Below, in pieces: positions 15,493-23,637 of a stretch of DNA of 32,858 nt. The stretch spans positions 1 through 32,858 of the IMG/VR virus record IMGVR_UViG_3300042905_003777. One strand, 5' to 3'. This stretch comes from a virus. How positions within the stretch are numbered: position 1 is the stretch's first letter; every line of letters begins with the position of its first letter. A program made the position numbers and the translations under genes. The notes under the pieces are model-generated. The model did not search any database and had not been told where the DNA came from. It was given only the letters and a program-made list of their open reading frames with translations.

Positions 15493-17304
15493 ATGCCATA
15501 CATTATAAACAAATATAGCGGGTCAGAACTTGTTGTTCTTCAAGACGGAACTTTAGATACTTCTACAAGTATTGGATTGGTTGGTAGAAACTATGTGGGC
15601 TATGGAGAAACCCAGAATGAAAATTTTGTGTTTCTCTTGGAAAATTTTGCCGGAACAAATCCTCCAGCTCGTGCTGTAGAAGGACAAACTTGGTACGACA
15701 GTGCCAATAACAAATTAAATACCTATGATGGAATCAATTGGGTGCCTGTGGGAGCTGCTACAGCTTCGGAAAATGCACCGCCCGGCCCAACTGAAGGTGC
15801 TCTCTGGTATAAAATCTCAACCAAACAATTGTACGTTTATTCTAATATATCAGGATGGACACTTGTAGGACCCGAGGGAGTATCTGGTTTCGGTGAAACG
15901 AGGATCAAAGCAGCAATTTTAAGAGATACTAACAGTGTCAATCATGCAGTGTTGTTGGTGTTGGTTAATGATGAAGTATTGTCCATACACAGTTCGGATA
16001 CTTTTACAATCAATACTTTAGATGCTATTATTGGTTTTAATGAGTTACAAAAAGGTGTTACGCTATCAACAAACGCAGTGATCTCTGGCAATCTATCAGG
16101 TAATTCAACCACCGCTACTAGATTGCAGAACGGAAGATTTATTAACAGTGCGTATTTTGATGGCAATAATGATATTACTGTTACTGCTAATACTCCTAGT
16201 ATTCTAACTAGAGGTACATATTTAACAGGCAGCAATTTTAACGGCAGTGCAGCGACCACTTGGTCAGTAGATGCATCCTCAGTTAACACCATAGGTAAGG
16301 TAGTTGCTAGAGATAGTACGGGTAGTTTTGCAGGCGGAACGATAACAGCAGACCAATTTATTGGACCATTAACAGGCAATGTTACTGCAATATCTGGTAC
16401 AAGTACATTTTACAGTCTTGTAGCCAATAATATACAAGGTTTTACTTTCAGCGGTCTTGCCGCCCAGGCTAGCACATTAACTCCTGGAAGAGCCATCAAC
16501 GGCGTGCAATTTAACGGATCACAAGACATCACAGTTACCGCCGCAGCCAGCACTTTGAGCGGATCAACATTAGCTTCTGGAATAATTGATTCATCTTTGA
16601 CTTCAGTAGGAACATTAGCAGGAGTTTCAATTACAGATGCAGGCGCAACGATTGGAGATGCAGGCGAAATTCATTTGTTTATAAATGGAAACTCTCCTAC
16701 TCTAGCTATTACTAACGGGTTGGGTTTTACAATCAGTATCAACGATGCATTTCAAACTGGTGATGAAGCAAGTTTTGAGTTTATTTCAAGCTCGGTGGCG
16801 CTAGCCGCAGGCGGCTCAGCAGATCCTACTTTTGTAGGAGATGTTTCAAGCAAATGTAATATAGGACTACCAGGACGAACGTTTGGCAGTGTGTATGCAG
16901 ATATTTTTAACGGTGTTGCAACCAGCGCACAATATGCTGACTTAGCTGAAAACTATGTTGCAGATGCAGAGTATCCTCCTGGCACAGTGCTAGAATTTGG
17001 CGGCGAATTTGAAGTTACACTTGCACAAGATGGCACCAACAGAGTAGCAGGAGTTGTTACTACAAATCCTGCTTATTTAATGAACAGTAACTGTCAAGGA
17101 ACATATGTGGCCGCTGTAGCATTACAAGGAAGAACACCCTGTAAAGTTAGAGGCTCAATCAGAAAAGGTGATATGTTAATTAGCGGAGGAAATGGTTTTG
17201 CTAGAACTGTCCAAACTCCACAAATGGGCACTGTAATAGGCAAAGCACTTGGTGATTTCGATGGCACAGAAGGTGTAATTGAAGTTGCAGTGGGTAGATT
17301 ATAA
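15493..17304 (+). CDS. Tail-fibre paralogue 3 with LAENY-type C-terminal domain (603 aa)
   Basis: Same head as its neighbours (GYGETQNENF near 37-46, LLENFA 48-53, GQTWYD 64-69, a second GALWY/LYVYS repeat, LVGPEG). The shaft has GN-S/T-G repeats, TATRLQNGR and GSVYADIFNG. From about residue 477 a C-terminal domain begins with ATSAQYADLAENY and continues through GTVLEFGGEFEVT, GVVTTNPAYLMN and IRKGDMLISGG. The same domain closes the next gene; it recurs in phage fibres, sometimes annotated near autoproteolytic or chaperone domains, but no catalytic residues can be assigned here. AAGGAG stands 8 nt before ATG 15493. A structural role is very likely; an enzymatic one is not supported. Confidence 0.85.
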   Translation: MPYIINKYSGSELVVLQDGTLDTSTSIGLVGRNYVGYGETQNENFVFLLENFAGTNPPARAVEGQTWYDSANNKLNTYDGINWVPVGAATASENAPPGPTEGALWYKISTKQLYVYSNISGWTLVGPEGVSGFGETRIKAAILRDTNSVNHAVLLVLVNDEVLSIHSSDTFTINTLDAIIGFNELQKGVTLSTNAVISGNLSGNSTTATRLQNGRFINSAYFDGNNDITVTANTPSILTRGTYLTGSNFNGSAATTWSVDASSVNTIGKVVARDSTGSFAGGTITADQFIGPLTGNVTAISGTSTFYSLVANNIQGFTFSGLAAQASTLTPGRAINGVQFNGSQDITVTAAASTLSGSTLASGIIDSSLTSVGTLAGVSITDAGATIGDAGEIHLFINGNSPTLAITNGLGFTISINDAFQTGDEASFEFISSSVALAAGGSADPTFVGDVSSKCNIGLPGRTFGSVYADIFNGVATSAQYADLAENYVADAEYPPGTVLEFGGEFEVTLAQDGTNRVAGVVTTNPAYLMNSNCQGTYVAAVALQGRTPCKVRGSIRKGDMLISGGNGFARTVQTPQMGTVIGKALGDFDGTEGVIEVAVGRL

Positions 17305-17316
17305 TAAATCTGCTCA

Positions 17317-17324
17317 GATAAATA
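17317..17324 (+). promoter_or_regulatory. T4-type late promoter candidate (7/8)
   Basis: GATAAATA matches T4 late consensus TATAAATA at 7 of 8 positions. It lies in the 44-nt gap before the fourth fibre gene. T4 spacing would put the start of transcription near 17330, giving a ~19-nt leader with the GGAG at 17338-17341. Confidence 0.4.
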
Positions 17325-17348
17325 ATAGAATAATATTGGAGTAGATTG

Positions 17349-19097
17349 ATGGCATATCAAGTAGACAGATTTAATGGCACGTTTTTAGTCTCAGTAGAAG
17401 ACGGTACCATTGATACCACTACTGATCTACGCTTCTTAGGTAAAAATTACGCAGGTTATGGCGAAGTACAGAACGAAAATTTCTTACACCTTTTAGAGAA
17501 TTTTGCCAACACTTCCGCACCACCAAGAGCTGTACTAGGTCAAGTTTGGTTCGACAGTGCAAACAAAAAAATTAAATTCTATGATGGATCTAGATTTAGA
17601 ACATCTGGCGGATCGGAAGTTAGTGCAACAGCACCTTCCGGACTTGTTGCAGGAGATTTTTGGCTAGACACTACTACTGAGCAATTGTATGTATCTAATG
17701 GTACATCCTTTGTGCTGGTAGGTCCTCAAATAGCAGAAGATCCAGGCGCCACTGCTGTAGAAGTAGTAGTAGTAAAAGATACTAGTAATGTAAATCACAC
17801 AATTATTAAATTCACCGTTAGCAGCGATACACAATATATAATGAGTAAGACTGCATTTACACTAAATCCTTCAGTTAATCCTATTACCGGGTTTAGTGAA
17901 ATCAAAAAAGGTCTTACTCTAATCAATACCCCGGCTACCGGAGTAACTACAGATGATCATATTCATTGGGGAACCGCTTCTAATGCTTCTAAACTAGGAG
18001 GGTTTGCAGCTAGTGAATATCTTAGAAATACCAATGCATTATTTCCAAATGGTGCAAAGTTTTATGACGTCGGTTACACTTTAGGTGATACTGATGATTT
18101 AAAAGTGTTTGTTGAATCAGGCGATCAACCTGTTATTTCTAATCAATTAGGATCTTCTGGATCTCAAACAATCACTGTAAGAATTGTTACATCCGGCGGA
18201 GATAGAGATTATGTATTTGGCGCAGATGCTATCTACCCAGCAGCAAACAATGCAAGAAATTTAGGTGCTACATCTGCAAGATGGGCCACAGTGTTTGCTA
18301 CCACATTTAATGGAGCTCTCACTGGCAACGTTACAGGTAATGTAACAGGTAATGTAACAGGTAACTTGACAGGATCAGTTAACGGATCGTTAACTGGTAA
18401 TATAGTTTCGTCTACAGGAGTTACTGTATTAAATTCTGGTGCAGGTGCAGGCACAGCGGTATATGTAGGATCAGTTAATGGAACAGCTAGTAATGCCTTG
18501 CAATTGAATAATAAAATACAAGATGTTACTGCTGCTGCTGATACAATTGCTTTAAGAGACGCTAGTGGCAACCTAGTGGCCAATCAATTCACAGGAACAG
18601 CTACTCAGGCAAACACATTGTTGTATAACGGAGCCTACAGAACTGCCGTACATACTTCAACAGCCAATACAATTGTAGCTAGAGATGCTAGCTCAAACAT
18701 TTATTGTAACATACTCAACGGAACTGCTACCTCAGCACAGTATGCTGACCTTGCAGAAAAATATCTAACAGATCAAGAATACGACACCGGAACAGTGATA
18801 GTTGTAGGCGGAGAAAAAGAAGTCACTGCTAGCACCTGGGGTAAACGAGCCATCGGAGTAGTCAGTGCCAATCCTGCATTTATGATGAATCGAGATCTAG
18901 AAGGCGGTACATATATTGCCCTTAAAGGCAGAGTTCCAGTAAAAATAATAGGATCGGTTAAAAAGGGAGACAATCTAATAGCAGCCAATGACGGTTGTGC
19001 TTCTGTAGCAGTTCACCATTCTAGTGAAGTGTTTGCAGTTGCATTAGAATCTAATAGCAATACAGGTGTAAAACTTGTTGAAGCTGTAATATTGTAA
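17349..19097 (+). CDS. Tail-fibre paralogue 4 with GNVT repeats and LAENY-type end (582 aa)
   Basis: The head is again shared (GYGEVQNENF near 37-46, LLENFA 48-53, GQVWFDS 64-70, GDFWLD/LYVSNG, LVGP). The shaft has NLGATSARWATV near 301, then a tandem GNVT/GNLT/GSVN/GSLT run encoded by 12-nt DNA repeats. From about 460 the C-terminus matches that of paralogue 3: ATSAQYADLAEKY, GTVIVVGGEKEVT, GVVSANPAFMMN, VKKGDNLIA. ATG 17349 has GGAG at 7 nt; a TTG directly upstream (17346) is less likely. Likely a fibre or fibre-adaptor protein of the tail; the binding target is unknown. Confidence 0.85.
   Translation: MAYQVDRFNGTFLVSVEDGTIDTTTDLRFLGKNYAGYGEVQNENFLHLLENFANTSAPPRAVLGQVWFDSANKKIKFYDGSRFRTSGGSEVSATAPSGLVAGDFWLDTTTEQLYVSNGTSFVLVGPQIAEDPGATAVEVVVVKDTSNVNHTIIKFTVSSDTQYIMSKTAFTLNPSVNPITGFSEIKKGLTLINTPATGVTTDDHIHWGTASNASKLGGFAASEYLRNTNALFPNGAKFYDVGYTLGDTDDLKVFVESGDQPVISNQLGSSGSQTITVRIVTSGGDRDYVFGADAIYPAANNARNLGATSARWATVFATTFNGALTGNVTGNVTGNVTGNLTGSVNGSLTGNIVSSTGVTVLNSGAGAGTAVYVGSVNGTASNALQLNNKIQDVTAAADTIALRDASGNLVANQFTGTATQANTLLYNGAYRTAVHTSTANTIVARDASSNIYCNILNGTATSAQYADLAEKYLTDQEYDTGTVIVVGGEKEVTASTWGKRAIGVVSANPAFMMNRDLEGGTYIALKGRVPVKIIGSVKKGDNLIAANDGCASVAVHHSSEVFAVALESNSNTGVKLVEAVIL
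18324..18395 (+). repeat. Tandem 12-nt repeat encoding GNVT-type units
   Basis: Six consecutive 12-nt units read GNVT, GNVT, GNVT, GNLT, GSVN, GSLT, and a seventh (GNIV) follows. The second and third units (GGTAATGTAACA, 18336-18347 and 18348-18359) are identical at DNA level; outer units have drifted. Such repeats can change number by slippage and so change fibre length. Confidence 0.75.
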
Positions 19098-19106
19098 GGA
19101 TTTAAA

Positions 19107-20015
19107 ATGGCCGCAGGTACAGGATTAATAATTGAAGCAGTAGACTATAATACAATAAGAACAAAAATTATTGGTATTATGGGAACAGGGGCTGGTCAAT
19201 CAGGCTACGGCCAAACACTGCTGAGTTCTCCTGTGGCTTTTGGTAATACAGTAACAAAAGCGCAATGGGACAATTTGAGATTTGACATATTCAATGCCAG
19301 ACTTCATCAAGATGGAGTATCACCGACAATTGTTACTGCTACCTCAGGACAACCTGTACGATACGGGGCAGGGCATCCCAACAATCAATATAACACTCAA
19401 GCAGATACCGCAATTGCAAATAAATTTAGTATAGGTACCGGTCAATTTGTTATCGAGTCAGCTACGTCGGCTACTCGAACCACAGCATGGAATTCCAGTC
19501 TTACAGCAACAGTGACAGTAACCTTTGCTACCGCTGATCAAGCTCGTCACTTTTTTAACAGCGGCAGTAAGGTAAGATGTTCAAGTTCTAGAACAGGCGG
19601 CACAGCAAGTCCGCAAAATTCTTCATGGTCAAACATATTAGATTCCGCTGGAACCGTGGCGTTTGGCGGAAACACCGCAGTATTAAATTTTTACAATTTA
19701 ACAAATAGTTACCAAACATTTTTTACTTTGAGCTCAAGTGCCCCGTATACATCAAATCAATATAGAATTGAAGTGGTTTCTAACGTGGCCGATAATAGCA
19801 TAGGTGGAGCCACTACTTTAACTTTTAGAGTCACTTACACTGATACCTATACATATGGTGGCGGCGGCAGCCCAAGTTTTCCAGATAATGTTGATGGCAC
19901 ATTAACTCTTACTGTAGATGAATTACGAGCATCGGGCACACTACAACCATTAGGCACTGGTCCCTTTGTTATAACAAGACCTGGCTACTCCATCTCTGGT
20001 ATATCTGGCTCTTAA
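19107..20015 (+). CDS. Virion structural protein, paralogue A (302 aa)
   Basis: A predicted virion protein of a family I recall in marine T4-like phages. The N-terminus has DYNTIRTKI, GYGQTLLSS and WDNLRFDIFNARLHQDG. The central region has FSIGTGQFVIESA, FFNSGSKVR and SSRTGG, and then NLTNSYQTFFTLSSSAPY and a Gly-rich end. It aligns residue by residue with the next gene over its whole length. AAGGA precedes ATG 19107. No enzyme motif, signal peptide or membrane segment. Function beyond 'structural' is not known; fibre or head decoration are both possible. Confidence 0.8.
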   Translation: MAAGTGLIIEAVDYNTIRTKIIGIMGTGAGQSGYGQTLLSSPVAFGNTVTKAQWDNLRFDIFNARLHQDGVSPTIVTATSGQPVRYGAGHPNNQYNTQADTAIANKFSIGTGQFVIESATSATRTTAWNSSLTATVTVTFATADQARHFFNSGSKVRCSSSRTGGTASPQNSSWSNILDSAGTVAFGGNTAVLNFYNLTNSYQTFFTLSSSAPYTSNQYRIEVVSNVADNSIGGATTLTFRVTYTDTYTYGGGGSPSFPDNVDGTLTLTVDELRASGTLQPLGTGPFVITRPGYSISGISGS

Positions 20016-20021
20016 CACCTG

Positions 20022-20029
20022 TATAAATA
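20022..20029 (+). promoter_or_regulatory. T4-type late promoter (exact TATAAATA)
   Basis: Exact TATAAATA in the 41-nt gap between the two paralogous virion genes. By T4 spacing transcription would start near 20035, giving a ~22-nt leader that contains AAGGA ahead of ATG 20057. In T4 this box is read by the gp55 sigma factor. Confidence 0.6.
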
Positions 20030-20056
20030 GTCTTATGAAAAGGATTAAGGACTACA

Positions 20057-20962
20057 ATGGCTGTTAATGATCTTATAAAGACCACAGACTACAATAATCT
20101 ACGTGCTAACATAATTGATATTATCGGCAACGGTTCGGCTACCTATGGTTATGGTCAAACTTTACAAAGTTCTGCTAAAGTTGATCATGAAAAAATTAGT
20201 CAAACTGACTGGGACCTTTTGAGATTTGATATTGTTAATGCTAGAACACATCAAGATGGGGTAGCACCAACGATTACTGATATTAATGAAGGTCAGACTC
20301 TTTCTTTCACCAATAACACACAGTACAACAGTCTAATCTCAACTGCAATATCAAATAGATTCAATATAGGTTCAGGTAGATTTTTAACAGAAAGTGCAGT
20401 AAGTTCTACTAGATCCACGCAATGGAATTCTTTGGTTGTGTGTGAAGTCACAGCAACTTTTGCTAATGCTAATCTGTGTCGTTGGTTTTTTAACAGTGGG
20501 GGGCAGATTAGAATTCAATCTTCACGAACTGGCGGAGACAGTACTGCTCAAAACAATGATTGGTCTAATTTAACTACCTCTGCTGGAATGCAAGCATTTG
20601 GTAGTCAAACTCCATCGGCCGGATTCAGTCCGATGAACGGTCAAAATTTTTATAAATTAACCAATTCGTATCAAAATTTTTATACCTTATCTTCATCTGC
20701 TCCATATTCGGCAAATAGTTATAATTTAGATGCCAGATGCGATGTTGCAGATAATTCTGCTGGTACAGCTACTACTGTGTTTATTCGAGTTAGATTTGTT
20801 GATAATTATACTGATCCAGGTGCTCCCGGTCCCGATGACATTATTGACGGAACACTAACAGTTACAGTCACCGAAAAAAGAGCCACCGGCTCTTTAGTTC
20901 CATCTGGAACTTTTACCATCACTAGACCCACATATTCAATTACCGCAATCGGCGGAACATAA
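20057..20962 (+). CDS. Virion structural protein, paralogue B (301 aa)
   Basis: Paralogue of the preceding gene: DYNNLRANI, GYGQTLQSS, WDLLRFDIVNARTHQDG, FNIGSGRFLTESA, FFNSGGQIR, SSRTGG, KLTNSYQNFYTLSSSAPY and DNSAGTATTVFIRV occur in the same order. The copies differ in the middle (this one has an extra SAGFSPMNGQ segment) and near the C-terminus (a Pro-rich DPGAPGPDD loop here, a Gly-rich loop there). ATG 20057 follows AAGGACTACA, and a late-promoter box lies just upstream. Structural role is inferred from position and family resemblance. Confidence 0.8.
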   Translation: MAVNDLIKTTDYNNLRANIIDIIGNGSATYGYGQTLQSSAKVDHEKISQTDWDLLRFDIVNARTHQDGVAPTITDINEGQTLSFTNNTQYNSLISTAISNRFNIGSGRFLTESAVSSTRSTQWNSLVVCEVTATFANANLCRWFFNSGGQIRIQSSRTGGDSTAQNNDWSNLTTSAGMQAFGSQTPSAGFSPMNGQNFYKLTNSYQNFYTLSSSAPYSANSYNLDARCDVADNSAGTATTVFIRVRFVDNYTDPGAPGPDDIIDGTLTVTVTEKRATGSLVPSGTFTITRPTYSITAIGGT

Positions 20963-20980
20963 TTTTTCATCAACAACAGC

Positions 20981-20999
20981 AGCATATAAATAATATGCT
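20981..20999 (+). promoter_or_regulatory. Late promoter TATAAATA embedded in an inverted repeat
   Basis: Exact TATAAATA lies at 20985-20992. It overlaps a perfect 7-bp inverted repeat, AGCATAT (20981-20987) and ATATGCT (20993-20999). By T4 spacing transcription begins near 20998, leaving a ~21-nt leader with GAGG before ATG 21019. It precedes the glycosyltransferase cassette. Confidence 0.6.
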
Positions 21000-21018
21000 A
21001 CTATAACTGAGGATGATT

Positions 21019-21369
21019 ATGGACGACCGTTTACAAACTGCATTGGATTTTTCTAAGTATCGCCAAACACTTGCAATACAAAGAAGGCTTCTAAAAGAAA
21101 AACTACAAGCTAAACTAACCTATGGCGCCAGCGGAGGCATTTTTCATATTGATCATTCTTTAATTGTTTTTGTTCAATTGTGTATTGATCAAGGTAGAGT
21201 ATCCGGTATACCATTAATTGATACCAATGAAAACCCAGTACTCATCGACGACTTGGTGAAATTTCGAGATGAAATTTTTGATAGATATTTTTCAGCCAGT
21301 TTTGAATATATGAGCGAATATGAAAAAATTAAAAAAAGTAGAACAGTTGAAAAATTAGTAGATTTATGA
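21019..21369 (+). CDS. Conserved phage protein of unknown function (116 aa)
   Basis: A small, charged, mostly helical protein (LQTALDFSKYRQTLAIQRRL, then GGIFHID, LIDTNENPVLIDDLVKFRDEI, and a Lys/Arg-rich end). I recall similar proteins beside fibre genes in cyanophages, but no function is known to me. Two in-frame ATGs exist: 21013 abuts the GAGG (21009-21012), whereas 21019 has a normal 6-nt spacing and is chosen. The stop overlaps the next start (ATGA), so it is coupled to the glycosyltransferase genes and may belong to the same process. A scaffold or chaperone role would be a guess. Confidence 0.75.
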   Translation: MDDRLQTALDFSKYRQTLAIQRRLLKEKLQAKLTYGASGGIFHIDHSLIVFVQLCIDQGRVSGIPLIDTNENPVLIDDLVKFRDEIFDRYFSASFEYMSEYEKIKKSRTVEKLVDL

Positions 21370-22223
21370 AAAAAGGAATATTAATATTTGCTCACAACAG
21401 CAGAGATATTGATTATGCCTTGATGTCTTTAATATCTGCAAAATTTGCAAAAACGAATCTGCAAGTTCCTGTGTCTTTGGTAGTTGACAAATTCACAATA
21501 GAATGGATGCAGACTTCTGGTATCTATGATCTTTCTCTAGAAACTTTTGATAAAATTATAGAAATTGAAAAACCTGTTACTCAAAATATTCGAGTACTTA
21601 ACGATGGATACACTTCTAAAACAGTTCCTTTTGTAAATTCAAATAGAGCTTCAGTTTGGGACCTTACACCATATGATAGAACATTGTTGATAGATAGCGA
21701 TTTTTTAATTATGTCCGACAGCTTGAATCAATATTGGGATGCCGATACCGATGTAATGTTATCTCCATCCATGCAAGATGTTAGAGGAGATAGAAAAGGT
21801 ATTTTGGATTCTTGGGTTTCTGAAACTGGAATTCCGTTATATTGGGCAACTACAGTAATGTTTACTAAAAATAGTGAATCTAAAATATTCTTTGACCTAG
21901 TAGATGTTATACGAACAAATTATAATTATTTTGCAGATTTGTTTAGATTTAACCCCAAACAATATAGAAATGACATTGCTTTCAGCATAGCAAAACATAT
22001 GCTCAACGGATTTGACACAGGAGCTGAAAATCTCCCCCCGATACTAACACTGTTAGATAAAGATCTAATTCATTCTGTTGGTAAAAATCAATTGCGTGTT
22101 TATTTAAATGATAACTTGTCTGAAGATCACGTGGTCATTGCATCTATTAAAGATCTGGATATCCATGTAATGAACAAACAGAGTGTAATTAGAAATGCAA
22201 AAGAATTTTTGGAGATATTATGA
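21366..22223 (+). CDS. GT-A-type glycosyltransferase-like protein 1 (285 aa)
   Basis: Probably transfers a sugar from a nucleotide-sugar donor. The N-terminus is an alternating strand/helix nucleotide-binding pattern (GILIFAHNSRD, then QVPVSLVVD). D110-S-D112 within LLIDSDFLIM is a DxD metal/donor motif at the usual position for GT-A enzymes. The C-terminal half carries aromatic and acidic residues (YWATTVMF, IAFSIAKHML) as in GT8-like acceptors. It overlaps both neighbours by ATGA. Family is by motif and length only. The acceptor is unknown; virion fibre, lipopolysaccharide or DNA are all possible. Confidence 0.7.
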   Translation: MKKGILIFAHNSRDIDYALMSLISAKFAKTNLQVPVSLVVDKFTIEWMQTSGIYDLSLETFDKIIEIEKPVTQNIRVLNDGYTSKTVPFVNSNRASVWDLTPYDRTLLIDSDFLIMSDSLNQYWDADTDVMLSPSMQDVRGDRKGILDSWVSETGIPLYWATTVMFTKNSESKIFFDLVDVIRTNYNYFADLFRFNPKQYRNDIAFSIAKHMLNGFDTGAENLPPILTLLDKDLIHSVGKNQLRVYLNDNLSEDHVVIASIKDLDIHVMNKQSVIRNAKEFLEIL

Positions 22224-23059
22224 CTTTTGGATATCTCATTGTAGTTTCTAAAAACGATTCAGTTGACTATTTAAAATTAGCTTATGCTCTAGCATTGAGC
22301 ATTAAAAATACTCAAAGAAAAGGATTTGACAAAGTAGCATTGGTAACTGATAATATTGAAGATGTTAAAAAACTAAAAAGTCCTTGGGTGTTTAACGAAA
22401 TTATTGAATGGAATCAAGAAACTTTTTGGGATGGTCGAAGTTGGATGGATAAACTAAGTCCTTGGGACTATACCGTATGTTTAGATGCAGACATGTTGTT
22501 TTTTAGAGATTATAGTCATTGGGTTGAATACTTTATTGAGAATTCTGAACTATATATTCCCAATAAGTCATATACCTATCGAGGAGAGATCGTAAAAGAT
22601 TCGTATTATAGAAAAACATTTGAACATAACGATCTTCCTAATTTATATTCTTTTTACACATTTTTTAAAAAAGATTCTAAACTATCCGAAGAATTCTTTT
22701 CATTAGGTAGGCACATTTTAAAAAATCCTAATGAATTTAAAAATTTATTTTTAGAAAATTATATTCCAAAAGTAGTAGGTACCGACGAAGCATTTAGTTT
22801 AGCTGCAAAAATTTTAGATATTCAAGACGATATCAGTTATGATTTAGAATTTCCTAAAGTAGTTCATTTAAAACCAATGATACAAAATTGGCCCTGGCCT
22901 GCTGATAAAGTTTCTGACCATGTTGGATTTTATTTTGATCTGAAGGGTAAATTAAAAATTGGAAATTATCAGCAACAAGATATTGTTCATTATAACGAAA
23001 AAAATTATGTAACTGATGAAGTTATTAGTATTTTAGAGAAAATTCTATGGAAGAAATAA
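22220..23059 (+). CDS. GT-A-type glycosyltransferase-like protein 2 (279 aa)
   Basis: Related in plan to the gene before it. The N-terminus GYLIVVSKN, a helix (LAYALALSIKN) and VALVTDN form a nucleotide-binding-like half. VCLDADMLFF places D89-A-D91 as the DxD motif. Later TDEAFSLAAKIL and VVHLKP resemble acceptor-side motifs of GT8-like enzymes. The start overlaps the previous stop by 4 nt and its own end overlaps the next gene by 13 nt. Probably acts with its neighbours in one modification pathway (inference). Cytosolic: no signal peptide or membrane helix. Confidence 0.7.
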   Translation: MTFGYLIVVSKNDSVDYLKLAYALALSIKNTQRKGFDKVALVTDNIEDVKKLKSPWVFNEIIEWNQETFWDGRSWMDKLSPWDYTVCLDADMLFFRDYSHWVEYFIENSELYIPNKSYTYRGEIVKDSYYRKTFEHNDLPNLYSFYTFFKKDSKLSEEFFSLGRHILKNPNEFKNLFLENYIPKVVGTDEAFSLAAKILDIQDDISYDLEFPKVVHLKPMIQNWPWPADKVSDHVGFYFDLKGKLKIGNYQQQDIVHYNEKNYVTDEVISILEKILWKK

Positions 23060-23637
23060 TTGATTTTGACAGTTGGTTACAGCAATATACTGCACCACAA
23101 GTAGAATACTGGGCAATTTTTGAGCCCACTACCGGTGAAGTTACTGGAATTTATCCCGATCTTGCTGCTTATGATAAACAATATAAAATAAAAATTGATA
23201 GAGATCTAGCAGAAGATATACATAGCGGAATAATTCAAATGAGTTCCTGTTTTGTAGATATGGATTCTGAAACAGTTGAAATCATTACCAAGCACAGTCT
23301 TGTTAAGATCGACGATGTACTGCATAGAGTTATTGATAAAAAATATGTGCCCGATCAAAAAAATGATATTATTATTCAATACAATGAATTAGAAAATAAA
23401 ATAATTTTTGTTTTACACAATTCGATTAAAACTAGAAAGATTCAATGGGCCGGAAGTACTGAAATGCAGTTTTTTATCACAGGCTATAATGATCCACACG
23501 ATCTCTATCAGACAATAGTTTTTCAACTAAAAGATTTAGAACAAAGTTCTAAAGAATTTATTTACACAGGATCTCACAATCAATTTAGTATTTTTACAAG
23601 AAGAATATTAAAAAATTATGTTTTTGAAAAAATATGA
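23047..23637 (+). CDS. Unknown protein inside the glycosyltransferase cassette (196 aa)
   Basis: Not recognised. The N-terminus is acidic and aromatic (DFDSWLQQY), followed by VEYWAIFEPTTGEVTGIYP, which reads like a small beta-hairpin module seen in phage structural proteins. The C-terminus is rich in beta-strand pattern (NKIIFVLHNSI, TEMQFFITGYNDP) and ends with a basic helix. No catalytic motif. It overlaps the previous gene by 13 nt and the next by ATGA, so it is co-translated with the transferases. A substrate-carrier or structural partner is conceivable but unsupported. Confidence 0.7.
   Translation: MEEIIDFDSWLQQYTAPQVEYWAIFEPTTGEVTGIYPDLAAYDKQYKIKIDRDLAEDIHSGIIQMSSCFVDMDSETVEIITKHSLVKIDDVLHRVIDKKYVPDQKNDIIIQYNELENKIIFVLHNSIKTRKIQWAGSTEMQFFITGYNDPHDLYQTIVFQLKDLEQSSKEFIYTGSHNQFSIFTRRILKNYVFEKI

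Noticed and set aside
15942-16379. 145-codon antisense open frame in fibre gene 3
   Set aside because: Lies wholly within a clearly coding fibre gene and has no domain or start signal.
11553-19097. Diversity-generating retroelement acting on fibre genes
   Set aside because: No reverse transcriptase, and no template/variable repeat pair was seen in the window.
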